A program made the translations under genes and the position numbers. 64,000 nt of DNA from Rhyzopertha dominica (Eukaryota > Arthropoda > Insecta > Coleoptera > Bostrichidae), in assembly GCA_025024175.1 (NCBI GenBank), contig QCXZ01000041.1, positions 42,465,786-42,529,785 on the forward strand. The letters run 5' to 3'. Numbering within the stretch: the first letter of the stretch is position 1; each line of letters opens with the position of its first letter. Of the stretch, positions 33,316 to 43,990 are shown in pieces. Under the pieces are notes generated by a model that saw nothing but the letters and a program-made list of their open reading frames with translations, searched no databases and was not told the origin of the DNA.

Positions 33316-33600
33316 ATAAACTCTCAAACCAGTAGGGCGAAACTACTCGTAGGGTGAAAGTGAATTTATTTCATTCCTCTTACAGAGTAGCTACTCCGAT
33401 GCCATCGATATAAACTTGCACTAGGCCGGTCTCATCACAGCTAACTCGCAGAGTTCCACTTGGCGGGCACTGAGGGCATCAACTCTTTTACGCACCAGTG
33501 CGTACGCTGAGGTTAAAGGCGACGGCCTGTTTTGGTCAATTTACTCTCTACCCCTTCCTGATGAACCCCAGTAGGGCGAAACTAGTCGTAGGGTGAGAGT
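33316..33600 (+). repeat. Tandem hammerhead unit (retrozyme-like), 239-nt monomer
   Basis: Two copies of ACTCTC...CCAGTAGGGCGAAACTA.TCGTAGGGTGA.AGTGAATT lie 239 bp apart (first GAAA at 33,339, second at 33,578). The first copy has lost the CCCCTTCCTGATGA part and has CTC instead of GTC at the cleavage position. The second is complete. The interval 33,349-33,587 would be the RNA monomer released between two cleavage sites; it contains a hairpin ACGCACCAGTGCGT. Such spaced direct hammerheads are the hallmark of retrozymes and of Penelope-like pseudo-LTRs. No ORF is inside. Confidence 0.6.
33543..33600 (+). ncRNA. Type I hammerhead ribozyme
   Basis: The core runs in order. CTGATGA is at 33,558-33,564. 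Stem II is CCC/GGG around a 5-nt loop (33,566-33,576), with an A-C mismatch at its base. GAA follows, then a minimal palindromic stem III ACTAGT (33,581-33,586), then C33587, giving a GUC cleavage site. Stem I closes outside: ACTCTC (33,543-33,548) pairs with GAGAGT (33,595-33,600), and TCCC (read 3' to 5' from 33,555) pairs with AGGG (33,590-33,593) around an internal loop. The very short stem III resembles Penelope-element hammerheads, which are thought to act as dimers. Activity is inferred, not shown. Confidence 0.65.
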
Positions 33601-35638
33601 GAATTCACGCGGACAGATGATTTATTACAAATGTGAACTTAGTTTACAGTACAAGAGGTCTGCTTTAAAAGATTTGGGGAAAGAAGATGTGTTAATATTT
33701 ACAATCGGGAATAATATTCCTGGCCCATATAATACAGTTGAAAATATCAGAGTTTGCTGTTCTTTAAGAATGAACTGTATCAGGAGTAACTGAGAAGACT
33801 TTAATTCAAAACTAATTGCAAACTAGAGTTACCAAACTTTCTGAGATTCAAGGCCATTTTTAGCATTAATGTTTGTCTTTTAGATACCCTAGAATCTAAT
33901 TTTATTAATAAATAATATCGTTATTAAGTATGATATCAAGTTTCATTTAACGTACCTACCTATAGTTTAACTAATAAGACGTAAAACTTTAAGTAAAGTT
34001 TATAAAGTTAATTTTAGGAAGCCTTGTGGAATGAGAGAGGTACGTTGAGATAGTTTGGTCAAATATTGATGATGAATGAAAGGAGATACACGAAACAAGT
34101 ATTCAAGGGAAGTGTAGATGGGAGGGTTATATGACGTTTTTTTGGTAGCCAAGCCAGCTTATAAGTACCCTAATTAAGTTAATAATAACCCACATCTTTT
34201 TAAGTTTAAAAAATTTGGTCCTCAAAATAAATTTCAATCCTTATACAGTTGATATTTGGCACTGTTTTCTAATGATTTTGCCGACTACTGTTCTAGATGA
34301 TGATGCTAACAATAAGTCATATGTTTTAAGTTTTTAAAGAATAGTAAAAAATATTGTGTTTACGATACCAGCCATGACTGGACAGGTTTTAAGTTAGACA
34401 TCAAGTTTTGTTAATTATCATTTCTGTAGTTGAGAAAATAAACAAGCCAAGTAACATGACTGCACAGTAAAGTTGAAAAACGATCACATAGTCCACATCT
34501 AGCAGCAAAAAAACGGTACATTGGCGTGTCAAATTCAAATCATCATTTCATTAGATTCTCAGAAGAATTATTAAGAATACGCAAAAACATCCCAAATGTA
34601 TGTTCATTACGGAATTTAAGTTCTTAAAATAAAATAATATAAGTGTCTGTTTTAAAAACCGGCAACTACAAGATAAAGCTGTAATAATACCGTTCACACA
34701 TAAGTCAGAAATGATCCATTGAAGATGAAGACCCATTCTTAGCAAATTCCGCGCGCCATTAACAGTTCCGCGGAATGACAGAGGACATCCGTAGTATCCG
34801 GAGTACGAGTCCCATTAAACTGAATAGCACTGCCGTTAAATTTAATATTTGAGATAATTTCCATAATTATGAATGTGGGGATGCAGGTGCGTTCTACGAG
34901 AATGGGTAAATCACAATTCTAATTCTCCAAGATAACAGTTCTAAAGGACTTGCCGTGCTGTGGCAGTAACTGCTAATGCTCATGAACGCCAACACTGATT
35001 TTGGGAACTGCCCTAACTGGGCGCCTCTTAAATTAAAAAAAAAATAGGCAGCTAGTACAATGTGTGAAGGAAATAATACACCTAAGTGTAATGTCATACA
35101 AAAGTCAGGACTTAGTGTATTAAATATAATCCGCACTTTGAACTTTGAGATGATATGCTGAACTACATAAATCTGTTAATTTTGAGGAAATTACAAAGAA
35201 TTCTAAACTCGATGTTAGAATAGAATAGAACTAGAGGTTTACGTATTACAAAATGGGAAAATTTGTACAGGATAGCAGGATGTTATGAGAAAAATTAATG
35301 AAATGTAGGACAGGTTCATGCAGACAACTACGGCTTTTACTTTGCTGTCCTATTCCTTGACGAAACTTAAGATTCGGGTGTCCAATTTGATATAGCTCTA
35401 TGCGATTTTAATTGTCATGGTTATCTTGAAAATATTGACGTGGACGCGGTCTAATCTTTCGTTTTTGGGGTACATTCCACGAATTCCTCCCTGCAAGCAA
35501 TGCCATCTAGCGGTGCCAATAGATACTATGGGCAATAGTAGTAGAAGCAGGTAACTAATTTGGTTAGGGATGCGCACATGGTTTACAAGCATAAATGAGA
35601 AGCGCAATTTCATTGTGTTAATTTTAAATATAATCGTG
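33601..35638. other. No gene or repeat recognised
   Basis: About 2 kb of AT-rich DNA with short frames (33,593-33,793 plus; 34,551-34,745, 34,894-35,136 and 35,398-35,613 minus), none with family features. Confidence 0.35.
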
Positions 35639-35672
35639 CCGAAAAAGTTCCTGATTGCACTAAGTAAACAAT

Positions 35673-35705
<33 letters not shown>
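35673..35705 (+). repeat. AAT microsatellite (LINE 3' tail)
   Basis: A pure AAT array of about 11 units on the plus strand, equal to the ATT tail of the minus-strand LINE. Confidence 0.85.
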
Positions 35706-35838
35706 GGTCTTTATTGTGTAATCATATACACAGGCGAAGTCTAGCATAACTATTCTACTTAACCTGTGTACAGAAATCAGTAAACTTAAAGGTAAGATAA
35801 CAGAAAAAAAGAGAACCTATCAATGATAAACGTAAAAA

Positions 35839-37302
35839 CTATTGTAGCTCGACAAGTATATTCTTGATAGCCTTACGGAAGCTGCTGATATTGAAACGCA
35901 CTAAATCCTTACAAAAGCGGTTATGTAATGTTACAGCGTTATACGTAAATGACCTGGAAAATAATGACGTACAATACTTAGGCATATCGAGTGAAGAGGT
36001 GGTGAAGCGCAACCCAAGCTGGTGAACACTACTTCTAAATTTCAATTTTTCTCTTAGATATGACGGAAAATCTGTAAGCAGTACTCTATGCACCAGAGAA
36101 AGCAACTGTAAGCGGTAGACATTAGACATTTTCAGCCATTTAAGTTCATTGATCTTGGCAGAAACATGATCAAACTTTCTTAGACTGTATATAAAGCGAC
36201 AACAACTGTTCTGGATCATCTGAATCTGATTTTGTGTTCTTGAGTTTAAACATGGAAAGAAAATTACTAGACCATAGTTAAGCAATGACAGGACTAAGGT
36301 TTCTGTAAGCTTTTTGCGAGTTTTGAAGTTAATTATATACATGTTGCTGTATAGCAGTTTGAGAATAAAATAACATTTTCTAATGAGTAAGGAGACGTGG
36401 GTGTCAAAGCGGAGGTCTTCGTCGAAGATTAAACCAAGGTTCTTAACTTCAGAACATATATTGATGGGTACACCTTCAATAGCTAAACTCATGTGTGATT
36501 TAACCAACTGAGTTATTACAGCAGGCGCAAAGCATATGACCTTACATTTATCAGCATTTAGTTTAAGATTGTGGTCCATGCTGTATTTAGAGATGGAGTC
36601 GAGATCGCAATTAAGCTGCTCGCACGCGGTAGTTGTGTCGCACAGCTTAAAGGATAGGTACAGTTGGGTGTCATCAGCATATCCTAGAATATTAGAAAAT
36701 TTAACACGGCTAAATATATCTGAAGTATAGATTAAATATAGAAGGGGTCCCAGTACTGACCCTTGGGGCACACCACTAGTAACTGGCACTTTATCCGAAA
36801 GAAGCCCATTAACTCGAACTACTTGGAAGCGGTCTTTAAAGTAAGACACGAAAAATATTCATGCGATTGCATCAAGTCCAAAGTAAGACAATTTGGCACA
36901 CATTAGCTCATGATCGATTGTGTCAAACGCTTTAGAGAAATCAAGTAAAACGAGAGCCGTGCAGTTGCCCTTATCACGCTCTCTTATTATATCGTCCAGG
37001 ACTTTCAACAGTACCGTGGTAGTACTTTGATTTTTCTGAAAACCTGATTGGAACGGTGAAATTATATTATTCTCTAATGCGTAATTGTAAAGTTGCAGAT
37101 GTACAACTTTCTCGATAATTTTTACAAATGTAGGTACTAAACTTATGGGACGAAGGTCACTAAAGTTAACCGGATTGTTTATTTTTGGAATGGGAATAAT
37201 AACGGAGGTTTTCCATGATACTGGGAAGTAACCGCTTTCGAGGCAACAATTAACTATATGTGTGATATGAGGAGCAAGTTTTGGCAAGCAAAAATTGATC
37301 AT
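35839..37302 (-). pseudogene. LINE reverse transcriptase, one in-frame TGA
   Basis: A 488-codon minus-strand frame is interrupted only by a TGA near 36,857, at a place where RTs of this type usually have Trp. Motifs in order: WKTSVIIPIPK; SDLRPISLVPTFVKIIEK; SGFQKNQSTTTVLLKV; motif A LLDFSKAFDTIDHELM; motif B TSGVPQGSVLGPLLYLIY; motif C ILGYADDTQLYLSF; then the thumb and a C-terminal domain ending before TAG/TAA near 35,839. Catalytic Asp residues are intact. The protein would copy LINE RNA at a nicked chromosome site. Good frame preservation suggests recent loss. Confidence 0.75.
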
Positions 37303-37610
37303 CTTCGCAGAAATGTCATCCCACCCAGGACTGGAAAGCTTAAGTTTAGATATTATATTTTTAATATCGTCTATGTCAGGAAGTACAAAAGAGAATACCG
37401 AGCCTTCCTTGTATTTAGTTGAAGTATAATGAGTAGTGGCTGGACGTCGATCATTAAGGCTTGAGAATACAGAACTAAAGTAATGTATAGTAAGTAATTT
37501 ATACCGAGCTTTCTCAGGTCAAAGTTGCAACGAATGATATAAAACACACGTTCATTGAAAATGTGAAATTCTTCCGCAAAAGATCCCCAGCACAATTCGT
37601 CTTTTAAAAT

Positions 37611-38171
37611 CGCATTATAAACAATAAAAGTAGTGTATGGACACTAATTACATAAGGTTTCGATCATACCAGAATATGTTAGTTCAAAAGCCTATTCAAA
37701 TATATTGATTTATCTAGAATCCATGACAGCTTTAAAAAATCACAGTTCATGACTTTTTTAACTTATGGATCTCGAACTTATTTACGAAATATGATTGTAA
37801 TCATATCAGCTTTATTCAAGTTTGTCCAGAAGTATTCCAGAGTAACTACATATTAATACCCAATCGTACACAGCCACACAAAATTAGTGTAAACCTCGAT
37901 ATAAAATTATAATTAGGGTTGTCACTTTTTAGGGGAAAATAATAGAAAATTTAGATTGCCGGAGATGAAAATTTAACGGGTCACACCACTAGAGCTACGT
38001 TTGTGTCAAACAAGCAAAATACAATAAATAAATAAATAGGCGTTTAGGATTCATAACTAAATTTAAATTATTTGTATTATACCGGCTTCCTGATCATTTT
38101 TTACTAATTAAAATCATTATTAGCTCTGCAGAATTCATAGTATATGCCTTATTTTTAAAATATTTTTTTCT
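37611..38171. other. No gene recognised
   Basis: AT-rich spacer between two LINE insertions; it is the target region of the younger R1-clade copy. Confidence 0.35.
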
Positions 38172-38182
38172 TGTATCTTTGG
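38172..38182. repeat. Target-site duplication, left copy
   Basis: TGTATCTTTGG, identical to 41,288-41,298 just after the poly(A) tail. Confidence 0.8.
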
Positions 38183-38183
38183 A

Positions 38184-40907
38184 CGAGACGAGACGAGAAG
38201 CATCTTGCAAGAATATGGAAATCGGGCTGTGCTCATTGCAGCTGATGTCAATGCTAAGTCTGCATTGTGGCACTCTGGCCGAACCGATGAGAGGGGCAGG
38301 GAGGTGGAGCTATTGGTTGCGGAAGCGGATTTGGAGGTCCTGAACCGACCTGGGAGAATATACACATACCAAGGTAGAGCGGGAGCCCAATCAAATATAG
38401 ACGTAACNATGATAAATAGGGATTTATGTTGGAGNGTTACGCAGTGGACTGTGGAGGACGGTCTGACCTCGAGTGACCATAATTTGATGCATGTTACAAT
38501 CAAAGGAAGGCACGAAATGGGCATGACTGCAAGGATAGAGAAGGGATATAACATCAGGAAAGCAAACTGGCCTCTTCTCAAACAGAGGTATGCGGAACAG
38601 CCACTAATAGCCTTGGGAAGAGTGGATGATATGGCTAAGCAGCTGGTTAGGAAGATTAGAAAGGCAATGGATGACTCAATTCCAAGGGTCAGGTCATCCC
38701 TAAAAATAAGTAACAGACCATGGACGGATCGCTTGAGCAATCTAAGGATGAGAACGAGGAGACTGAGAAAACTGTACCAGCGCTCTGTGGATGGGGATGA
38801 GAGGGCGATGCGGTTACGAGAATATAGGGAGCTGAAGGCAGTGTACGAAAAAGAGCTCTTTGATACGAAGATACGCTCGTGGGAGGGTTTTGTGGAAGAG
38901 TGCCTACAGACAAATGCCTGGGGGATTCCCTACAAGATAGCAACTGAAAAGATGCACCCGCCGGCGCTGCTTTCTACTCTTCGAAGGGAGGGGAATGAAA
39001 TGACCAGGGACTGGAGGGAGTCAGCGGACGTATTGTTGGAAACACTGCTTCCGGGGGACGACCCCAGGGGAGAGACCCCGGAACAAGTGCAGATGAGACA
39101 CGAGATGACCCTACATTATAACGGGGCGGGAAATCGAATGTCATTTGAAAGGGCTGAAATTGAAGCAGCGATAAACAAGCTTAAAACAAAGAAGGCTCCT
39201 GGCCTGGACCTCATACAGTCAGAAGTGATCAAGGCGATCAAAGAGGAAATGTTGGAGGACCTTTACAATATATACAATCGCTGCCTGGAAACAGGCCGCT
39301 TTCCGACGATATGGAAACGAGCAGACTTGGTTGTGTTAAGCAAGGGAGAGGACAGGGACCCGAGGCTGGCCGGATCGTACAGGCCCATCTGTCTTCTGAG
39401 TGGACTTGGTAAGCTCCTGGAAAGACTGCTATGCAGCAGAATACAGGAGCTCAGGGAACACCACGGTATGCACCCAAGTCAATTTGGGTTCAGGCCAAAC
39501 CGATCGACGGAGGATGCACTGAACAGAGTTGTGGAGATAGTGCAAGGGACGGATGCGAAATACGTGATGGCCATCTTCGTGGACATCGCCGGAGCCTTCG
39601 ATAACCTGTGGTGGCCGGCCTTGTTCCGGGAGCTAAGGAGGATGCAGTGTCCAACACTGGTCTACAACATGCTGAGAAGTTACTGTACTGATAGATATGT
39701 TGTGCTGCGGTGTCCGGGGGAAGCCGTGGCGAAGCATATTACAAAAGGGTGTCCCCAGGGATCGATCTGCGGACCGATCTTCTGGGACATAATGATGGAC
39801 GTGTTGTTGAGGGAGCTGGACCGAAGTCGAAGTGTCGCGGCGACAATAGCCTACGCGGATGACCTTGCAGTATTGATACTAGGTGACTCCAGGAGAGAAC
39901 TGGAGTATAAAGCTGCGGACGCCATGAGGACATTGTCAGCATGGTGCAACCAAAATAAAATGAAAGTAGCCGCGGCAAAGACACGATGCGCCTTGATGAA
40001 GGGAAGGCTTCTGAGGGACCCTGCAGTCAGTCTTAATGGACAGCACATACAGAGGCAACAAGTGAACAAATACTTGGGAGTAATGCTGGACGAAAGACTA
40101 AACTTCCAAGTCCACATAGAGCAAACATGTGGGAAAACATCGAGACTGATGCAGAAGATCTTAAGTATGGCAAGCAGGCGGTACAGAATTCCGCTGCCCG
40201 CAATAAAGTTGTATATGAGTGTGGTAATGGCATCAATGGCCGGATACGGAGCCAGTATGTGGGCACACCGACTGCTACTGGTGAAACCAAAACAGCACAT
40301 AAGGAGAATGCAGAGGGGGGTCCTCGTTCGGGTGACCGGTGCCTTTTCGACGGTGTCCTTCGACGCCCTGGCTGTCTTGACGGACACGATCCCCATGGAC
40401 CTGGAGATAAGAAGGAGGGCAGCGTGTTACTGGCTGCGGAGGGGAAGGCAAGACAAAGTGCAGGGGGTGCTGGGTATGCAGGCGAGCACAAAGAGAGAGG
40501 TATGGGACGTGGTGATGCAGGAATGGCAAAGAGAATGGGGAAGTAGTCAGAAAGGCGCAAGAGTAAGGATGTTTTTCCCTACCATCATTGGTAGAAGAAA
40601 TGCAGACTATATAGTGCCGACAAGAGGACTTGTACATTTCCTGTCGGGCCACGGCCCATACCCACAGAACCTACACCGTTTTGGAAGGAAGGAAACTCCA
40701 GAATGCGAGTGCGGTGAGCTCGGGACTCCCGAGCATGCAGTGTACGCCTGCGCTCTGGCGGATCCTGAGGTATATGAGCTGAGAAGGCGGCTGGGTACTG
40801 TAGACACCGTAGCCATACTGAGAGATCCGCAAAAGCTGGAAGTGTTGTGTAGACTAGCGGATGAGGTGTCCGGCTCGCAGTTCGAGCGTTATAGAGGAAG
40901 ACAATAA
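38184..40907 (+). CDS. R1-clade LINE ORF2 protein, N-terminally truncated
   Basis: An open frame of 907 codons has no ATG at its start; the frame is open from the truncation point, and a TTG lies at 38,205. Residues 1-110 are the C-terminal half of an apurinic-like endonuclease (IAADVNAKSALWHS, SNIDV, SSDHN). The RT spans about 310-600, with YRPICLLSGLGKLLERLL, QFGFRPNRSTEDAL, motif A IFVDIAGAFDNLWW, motif B TKGCPQGSICGPIFWD and motif C IAYADDLAVLI (Tyr near 556). A C-terminal Cys-Cys-His-Cys knuckle follows near 840 (CECGELGTPEHAVYAC). Two N bases make unknown residues near 74 and 82. With the endonuclease cut, the copy should not move on its own, although RT is intact. Minus-strand and other-frame ORFs over this region are shadows. 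Confidence 0.85.
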   Translation, partial: RDETRSILQEYGNRAVLIAADVNAKSALWHSGRTDERGREVELLVAEADLEVLNRPGRIYTYQGRAGAQSNIDVXMINRDLCWXVTQWTVEDGLTSSDHNLMHVTIKGRHEMGMTARIEKGYNIRKANWPLLKQRYAEQPLIALGRVDDMAKQLVRKIRKAMDDSIPRVRSSLKISNRPWTDRLSNLRMRTRRLRKLYQRSVDGDERAMRLREYRELKAVYEKELFDTKIRSWEGFVEECLQTNAWGIPYKIATEKMHPPALLSTLRREGNEMTRDWRESADVLLETLLPGDDPRGETPEQVQMRHEMTLHYNGAGNRMSFERAEIEAAINKLKTKKAPGLDLIQSEVIKAIKEEMLEDLYNIYNRCLETGRFPTIWKRADLVVLSKGEDRDPRLAGSYRPICLLSGLGKLLERLLCSRIQELREHHGMHPSQFGFRPNRSTEDALNRVVEIVQGTDAKYVMAIFVDIAGAFDNLWWPALFRELRRMQCPTLVYNMLRSYCTDRYVVLRCPGEAVAKHITKGCPQGSICGPIFWDIMMDVLLRELDRSRSVAATIAYADDLAVLILGDSRRELEYKAADAMRTLSAWCNQNKMKVAAAKTRCALMKGRLLRDPAVSLNGQHIQRQQVNKYLGVMLDERLNFQVHIEQTCGKTSRLMQKILSMASRRYRIPLPAIKLYMSVVMASMAGYGASMWAHRLLLVKPKQHIRRMQRGVLVRVTGAFSTVSFDALAVLTDTIPMDLEIRRRAACYWLRRGRQDKVQGVLGMQASTKREVWDVVMQEWQREWGSSQKGARVRMFFPTIIGRRNADYIVPTRGLVHFLSGHGPYPQNLHRFGRKETPECECGELGTPEHAVYACALADPEVYELRRRLGTVDTVAILRDPQKLEVLCRLADEVSGSQFERYRGRQ

Positions 40908-41257
40908 TACTGATTGGATAGAAGGTTCGGGTTCCGTAGGGTCGTCACATCAGGTGACTCGTCTGGATAACCTGGACCAAGAATTAATCGGCAAGGTGTG
41001 TGCTCNGGACCGGATAACATCCTGGAACCCTGGTGTCCACCGGAAANGACGGGTTTAGTAGAATAATAATTTAGTTGTAATTATTAGAGATAGCTTTACT
41101 CTTACCATTAAAATTAGGACTAAAAAAAAGGGAACAATACAGTACGGTAATAAGTGCGCGAAATGTTCTACTTTTGTAAAAACAAAAATGTTGAGGATAA
41201 GACAACCCGTTATAAATTGTCAGGCAACGGGTTATGTAGCTTGTGTGGTAATAAATG

Positions 41258-41287
<30 letters not shown>
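41258..41287 (+). repeat. Poly(A) tail of the R1-clade LINE
   Basis: Thirty consecutive A, preceded by AATAAATG and followed at once by the right target duplication. Confidence 0.9.
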
Positions 41288-41289
<2 letters not shown>

Positions 41290-41298
41290 TATCTTTGG
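41288..41298. repeat. Target-site duplication, right copy
   Basis: TGTATCTTTGG, matching 38,172-38,182. Confidence 0.8.
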
Positions 41299-42439
41299 CT
41301 CATTATAAAGACAAGGCTTTAAACTGCAAGGTCTGCTGAACCGATTTATAATACAATAATAATAGCTTTATTTTAATTATATATTACTTAAAAACGAATA
41401 ATATGAAGAAAAGACACAATTCTACATGCTGTTTACGAAGAATGTAGACCACGTCTTTAATTTTTATTCAGTAGTCCATGTAGTTTCATTTTTTATTTAT
41501 CTGTTGGCAAAATTTTGTGGTGCTTATGTAATTATTATTTGAGTTACATTAAATACTGCCATTAATCTTCTATCATTCCCACTATCTGCCAGTTGTTAGC
41601 GTGGTAGTCCCAAAAAGCTCCTTGCGTTTGTTCGTACGGAGAGGCTCGCACTACACGACCGAAATTTTGTAATTTGAGTCTGCAAAGCCATTGATCTTTG
41701 TTTTCTTGCAGTGGGAGGGGTAGTATGTAGATCTGTACGATCTAGCTGTAGTATATACAGGATATGTTTATCTTGATTTTAAAGTCGTCATTCTTAGACC
41801 ATAGCTGTTTCAAGTAAAACCCACTTTTACCGACATTTCGAGTACTTAAAATTCATCCAAATACTGGCAACCACTTCTACTGGCCAACGAAGAAAGTTAT
41901 GGATTCAGTCCATTCAGTTTTCTTTATTATGAAATAAGCTCTGATAGCCCACTGCAATAGTAGATTCAAAATGTATCAAAGGCAAACAAGTTTATGGGTG
42001 TACGAAATGCCATTTCATTTAGAGTCCCGAACAGTAGGTATCGTTCTCGAGAAAGATCCGTGAGGTTCGATCATTCCCCAAATTAACGAACATACCAATC
42101 CTTTCCTAGTTAAACCGGGATATTTTCAGATCGTGTCCACGTTGACCGGGAGAAATTGCATTAGTTGCAGTGACAGGATTGTTGAGATATTATTTTATAT
42201 ATTTTATTGCTTCTTCCCACTAATTATTAATACTGTTCCGTGCCTTTTGTTTTGTCTTAAATGGCAATGCAAAATATTTCAGTAATCCTAAAATTACTTT
42301 TAAACAAACTAAATAGATTGTATAGTAGGTTATTGCTTTGTTTAATGGTTTGTACATAATAATGATTGTAATACTAAAACACTTAGATGTCGGAAATAAT
42401 AAAATAAGAAATGCATAAAATAATAACAGCTATATGAAA
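41299..42439. other. No gene or repeat recognised
   Basis: AT-rich DNA, nothing supported. Confidence 0.35.
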
Positions 42440-43990
42440 TTCCCCAATATTGGAGCACAACGGTAGAGATACCTATTTATAAAGTAAAAAACCTCCAGAA
42501 CACGGACGAGGACGACTATCGAATAATAACACTATCTAATGTGGGGTATAAGTATACGCACACTTTCTACTCTCAGAACTAGAAAAGTACATCCCAGAAA
42601 TGCCACAATATCAAGCACCACGCAGCCTTTGTCAAGAACAGATCAGTGGACGATCTTATGTTCACAGTAAGGCGCATACTAGAAGAAAAATGGTGAAAAG
42701 GTACAAAGATATTCGTCATGGGTTTAGACATAAGGAAAGCATTCGATAAGATAAACCATCAAACTGTACCAGAAATCCTGGCAAAGAAAAAGATCCCCCG
42801 CTACCTAATCAATAGAATAACGAAAGCCTGTCTACACGAAGATACAATGATACAGTGGTTTGGCCAAACAACTTCGGTAAAAGGAAAAAATAGAGGAGCA
42901 AAGCAAGGATGTTCCATATTACCAAGAATATTTACAAGTGTCCTAGATGGCATCATTAAAAAATTATACAACAACTAAAAAATATAAAAAGAAAAGATTT
43001 GATCGACTTTCTAAATAACGTAAAAGATACCCTATCAGAAAACAGGCTAATTACAACAAAATCACTGCCATCATAAGAGACCTCTTTAGCGAGAAGACGT
43101 TAATAACAGGTAGTGTATACAATCTAAGAAGCTGAAATATAAGGTTGACAAACAAAATAAAATATATGGGAACCTACATAACAACCAACTCAACCGCAGA
43201 GAATCAGTCAAAAAGAAAACAACAAAAAGGGCGCATAGAGTGACAAGAGCTATACTATCATTTGTAGAGAAACACAAGCCGGAATGGAGCATTCTAAAAA
43301 TATATATACTCATCGATAATCCTGCTCATCATNTCATACGGAGTCAAAAGTACCACTACTACCAAAGCTAATATAACAAGCTTGAGAAACGTAGAAAGAG
43401 ATATCGTGAAATTGTTGGCCAAAGCTGTCAAAGAAACCGATACTCGAAAGACAACAGAACTCCTAGAGGAAAAGACAATCACAAGAAGAATATGTAATGA
43501 AATATTGGGGACATATTCAAAGGAGGGAAGAAGACTATATACTACACAAACCGTGGAAAGTGCGAACGGAAACAAGCTCAAAGTAGAACGACCGTGCTAC
43601 ACGTGGAGATCAACGGTGGATAGAATCATGTCAAAATCAAACATAATTGAAGAACAGTGCGGTCAGAAATCGCAAAAGATAAGAAAACAATAAATAAGGA
43701 AGTCCTAAAGCTGTATACAATCTCAGACAGCAGCTCGTACGAGAAAGAACAAGAATAGTGCAATCGAACTAAGCTATACCATCCATACGGAGGCTAATAA
43801 AAAAGTATCCGCTAGTTGGATGCACCCTAAGAACCTCCCCATTCCAATCCACAAACTCCTGTAACATGCGCTACGTGGGAGGCCACTAGCAACAGCGCGA
43901 CACCCCTCCAACCCAGTGTAGACGTAGCCGGCCCGACGGTATATCCGGGAGCGGCAGAAATGCCTACCGAACGCTGGTTCAATCAATCAA
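42440..43990 (+). pseudogene. LINE relic (RTE-like RT) with shared 3' tail
   Basis: Plus-strand blocks: VEIPIYKVKN and DYRIITLSNVGYKY (42,465-42,560); AFVKNRSVDDLMFTVRRILEE (42,625-42,690); motif A GLDIRKAFDKINHQ (42,720); motif B RGAKQGCSILPRIFTSVLD (42,895-42,950). A deletion removes YADD. The C-terminal part follows (KYMGTYITTN, ISYGVKS, LRNVERDIVKLL; 43,150-43,690). The order and the G-x-x-Q-G-C block suit RTE-like or related LINEs. The 3' end (43,830-43,990) finishes with CTGGTTCAATCAATCAAA and recurs at 26,095-26,275. Many stops and frameshifts; an N lies at 43,333. Confidence 0.6.

Larger units (their letters stand above)
35673..37610 (-). mobile_element. Jockey/CR1-like LINE, 5'-truncated, ATT tail
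   Basis: A minus-strand LINE holds the RT domain and C-terminal region of ORF2, then a short 3' untranslated region (35,706-35,838) with AATAAAG, then a pure ATT microsatellite tail at 35,673-35,705. Microsatellite tails in place of poly(A) occur in several LINE clades. The upstream part (37,303-37,600) is frame-disrupted but still readable as the region before the fingers. No endonuclease remains, and no target duplication was found. Confidence 0.7.
38183..41287 (+). mobile_element. Young 5'-truncated R1-clade LINE insertion
   Basis: A 3,105-bp insertion bounded by an 11-bp duplication TGTATCTTTGG. It begins inside the endonuclease domain at a short ACGAGACGAGACGAG string, carries one long ORF, a 350-bp 3' untranslated region and a 30-A tail (41,258-41,287). 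It is GC-richer than its surroundings. A complete frame, perfect tail and perfect duplication indicate a recent insertion. The clade is R1-like by RT and C-terminal knuckle, but the target is not rDNA. Confidence 0.85.

Noticed and set aside
39739..40816. Minus-strand ORFs up to 181 residues and a plus-strand 139-residue ORF in another frame
   Set aside because: Shadows of the GC-richer R1-clade ORF2.
38183..41287. R1 element in its rDNA target
   Set aside because: The flanks are AT-rich spacer with a TGTATCTTTGG duplication, not 28S sequence.
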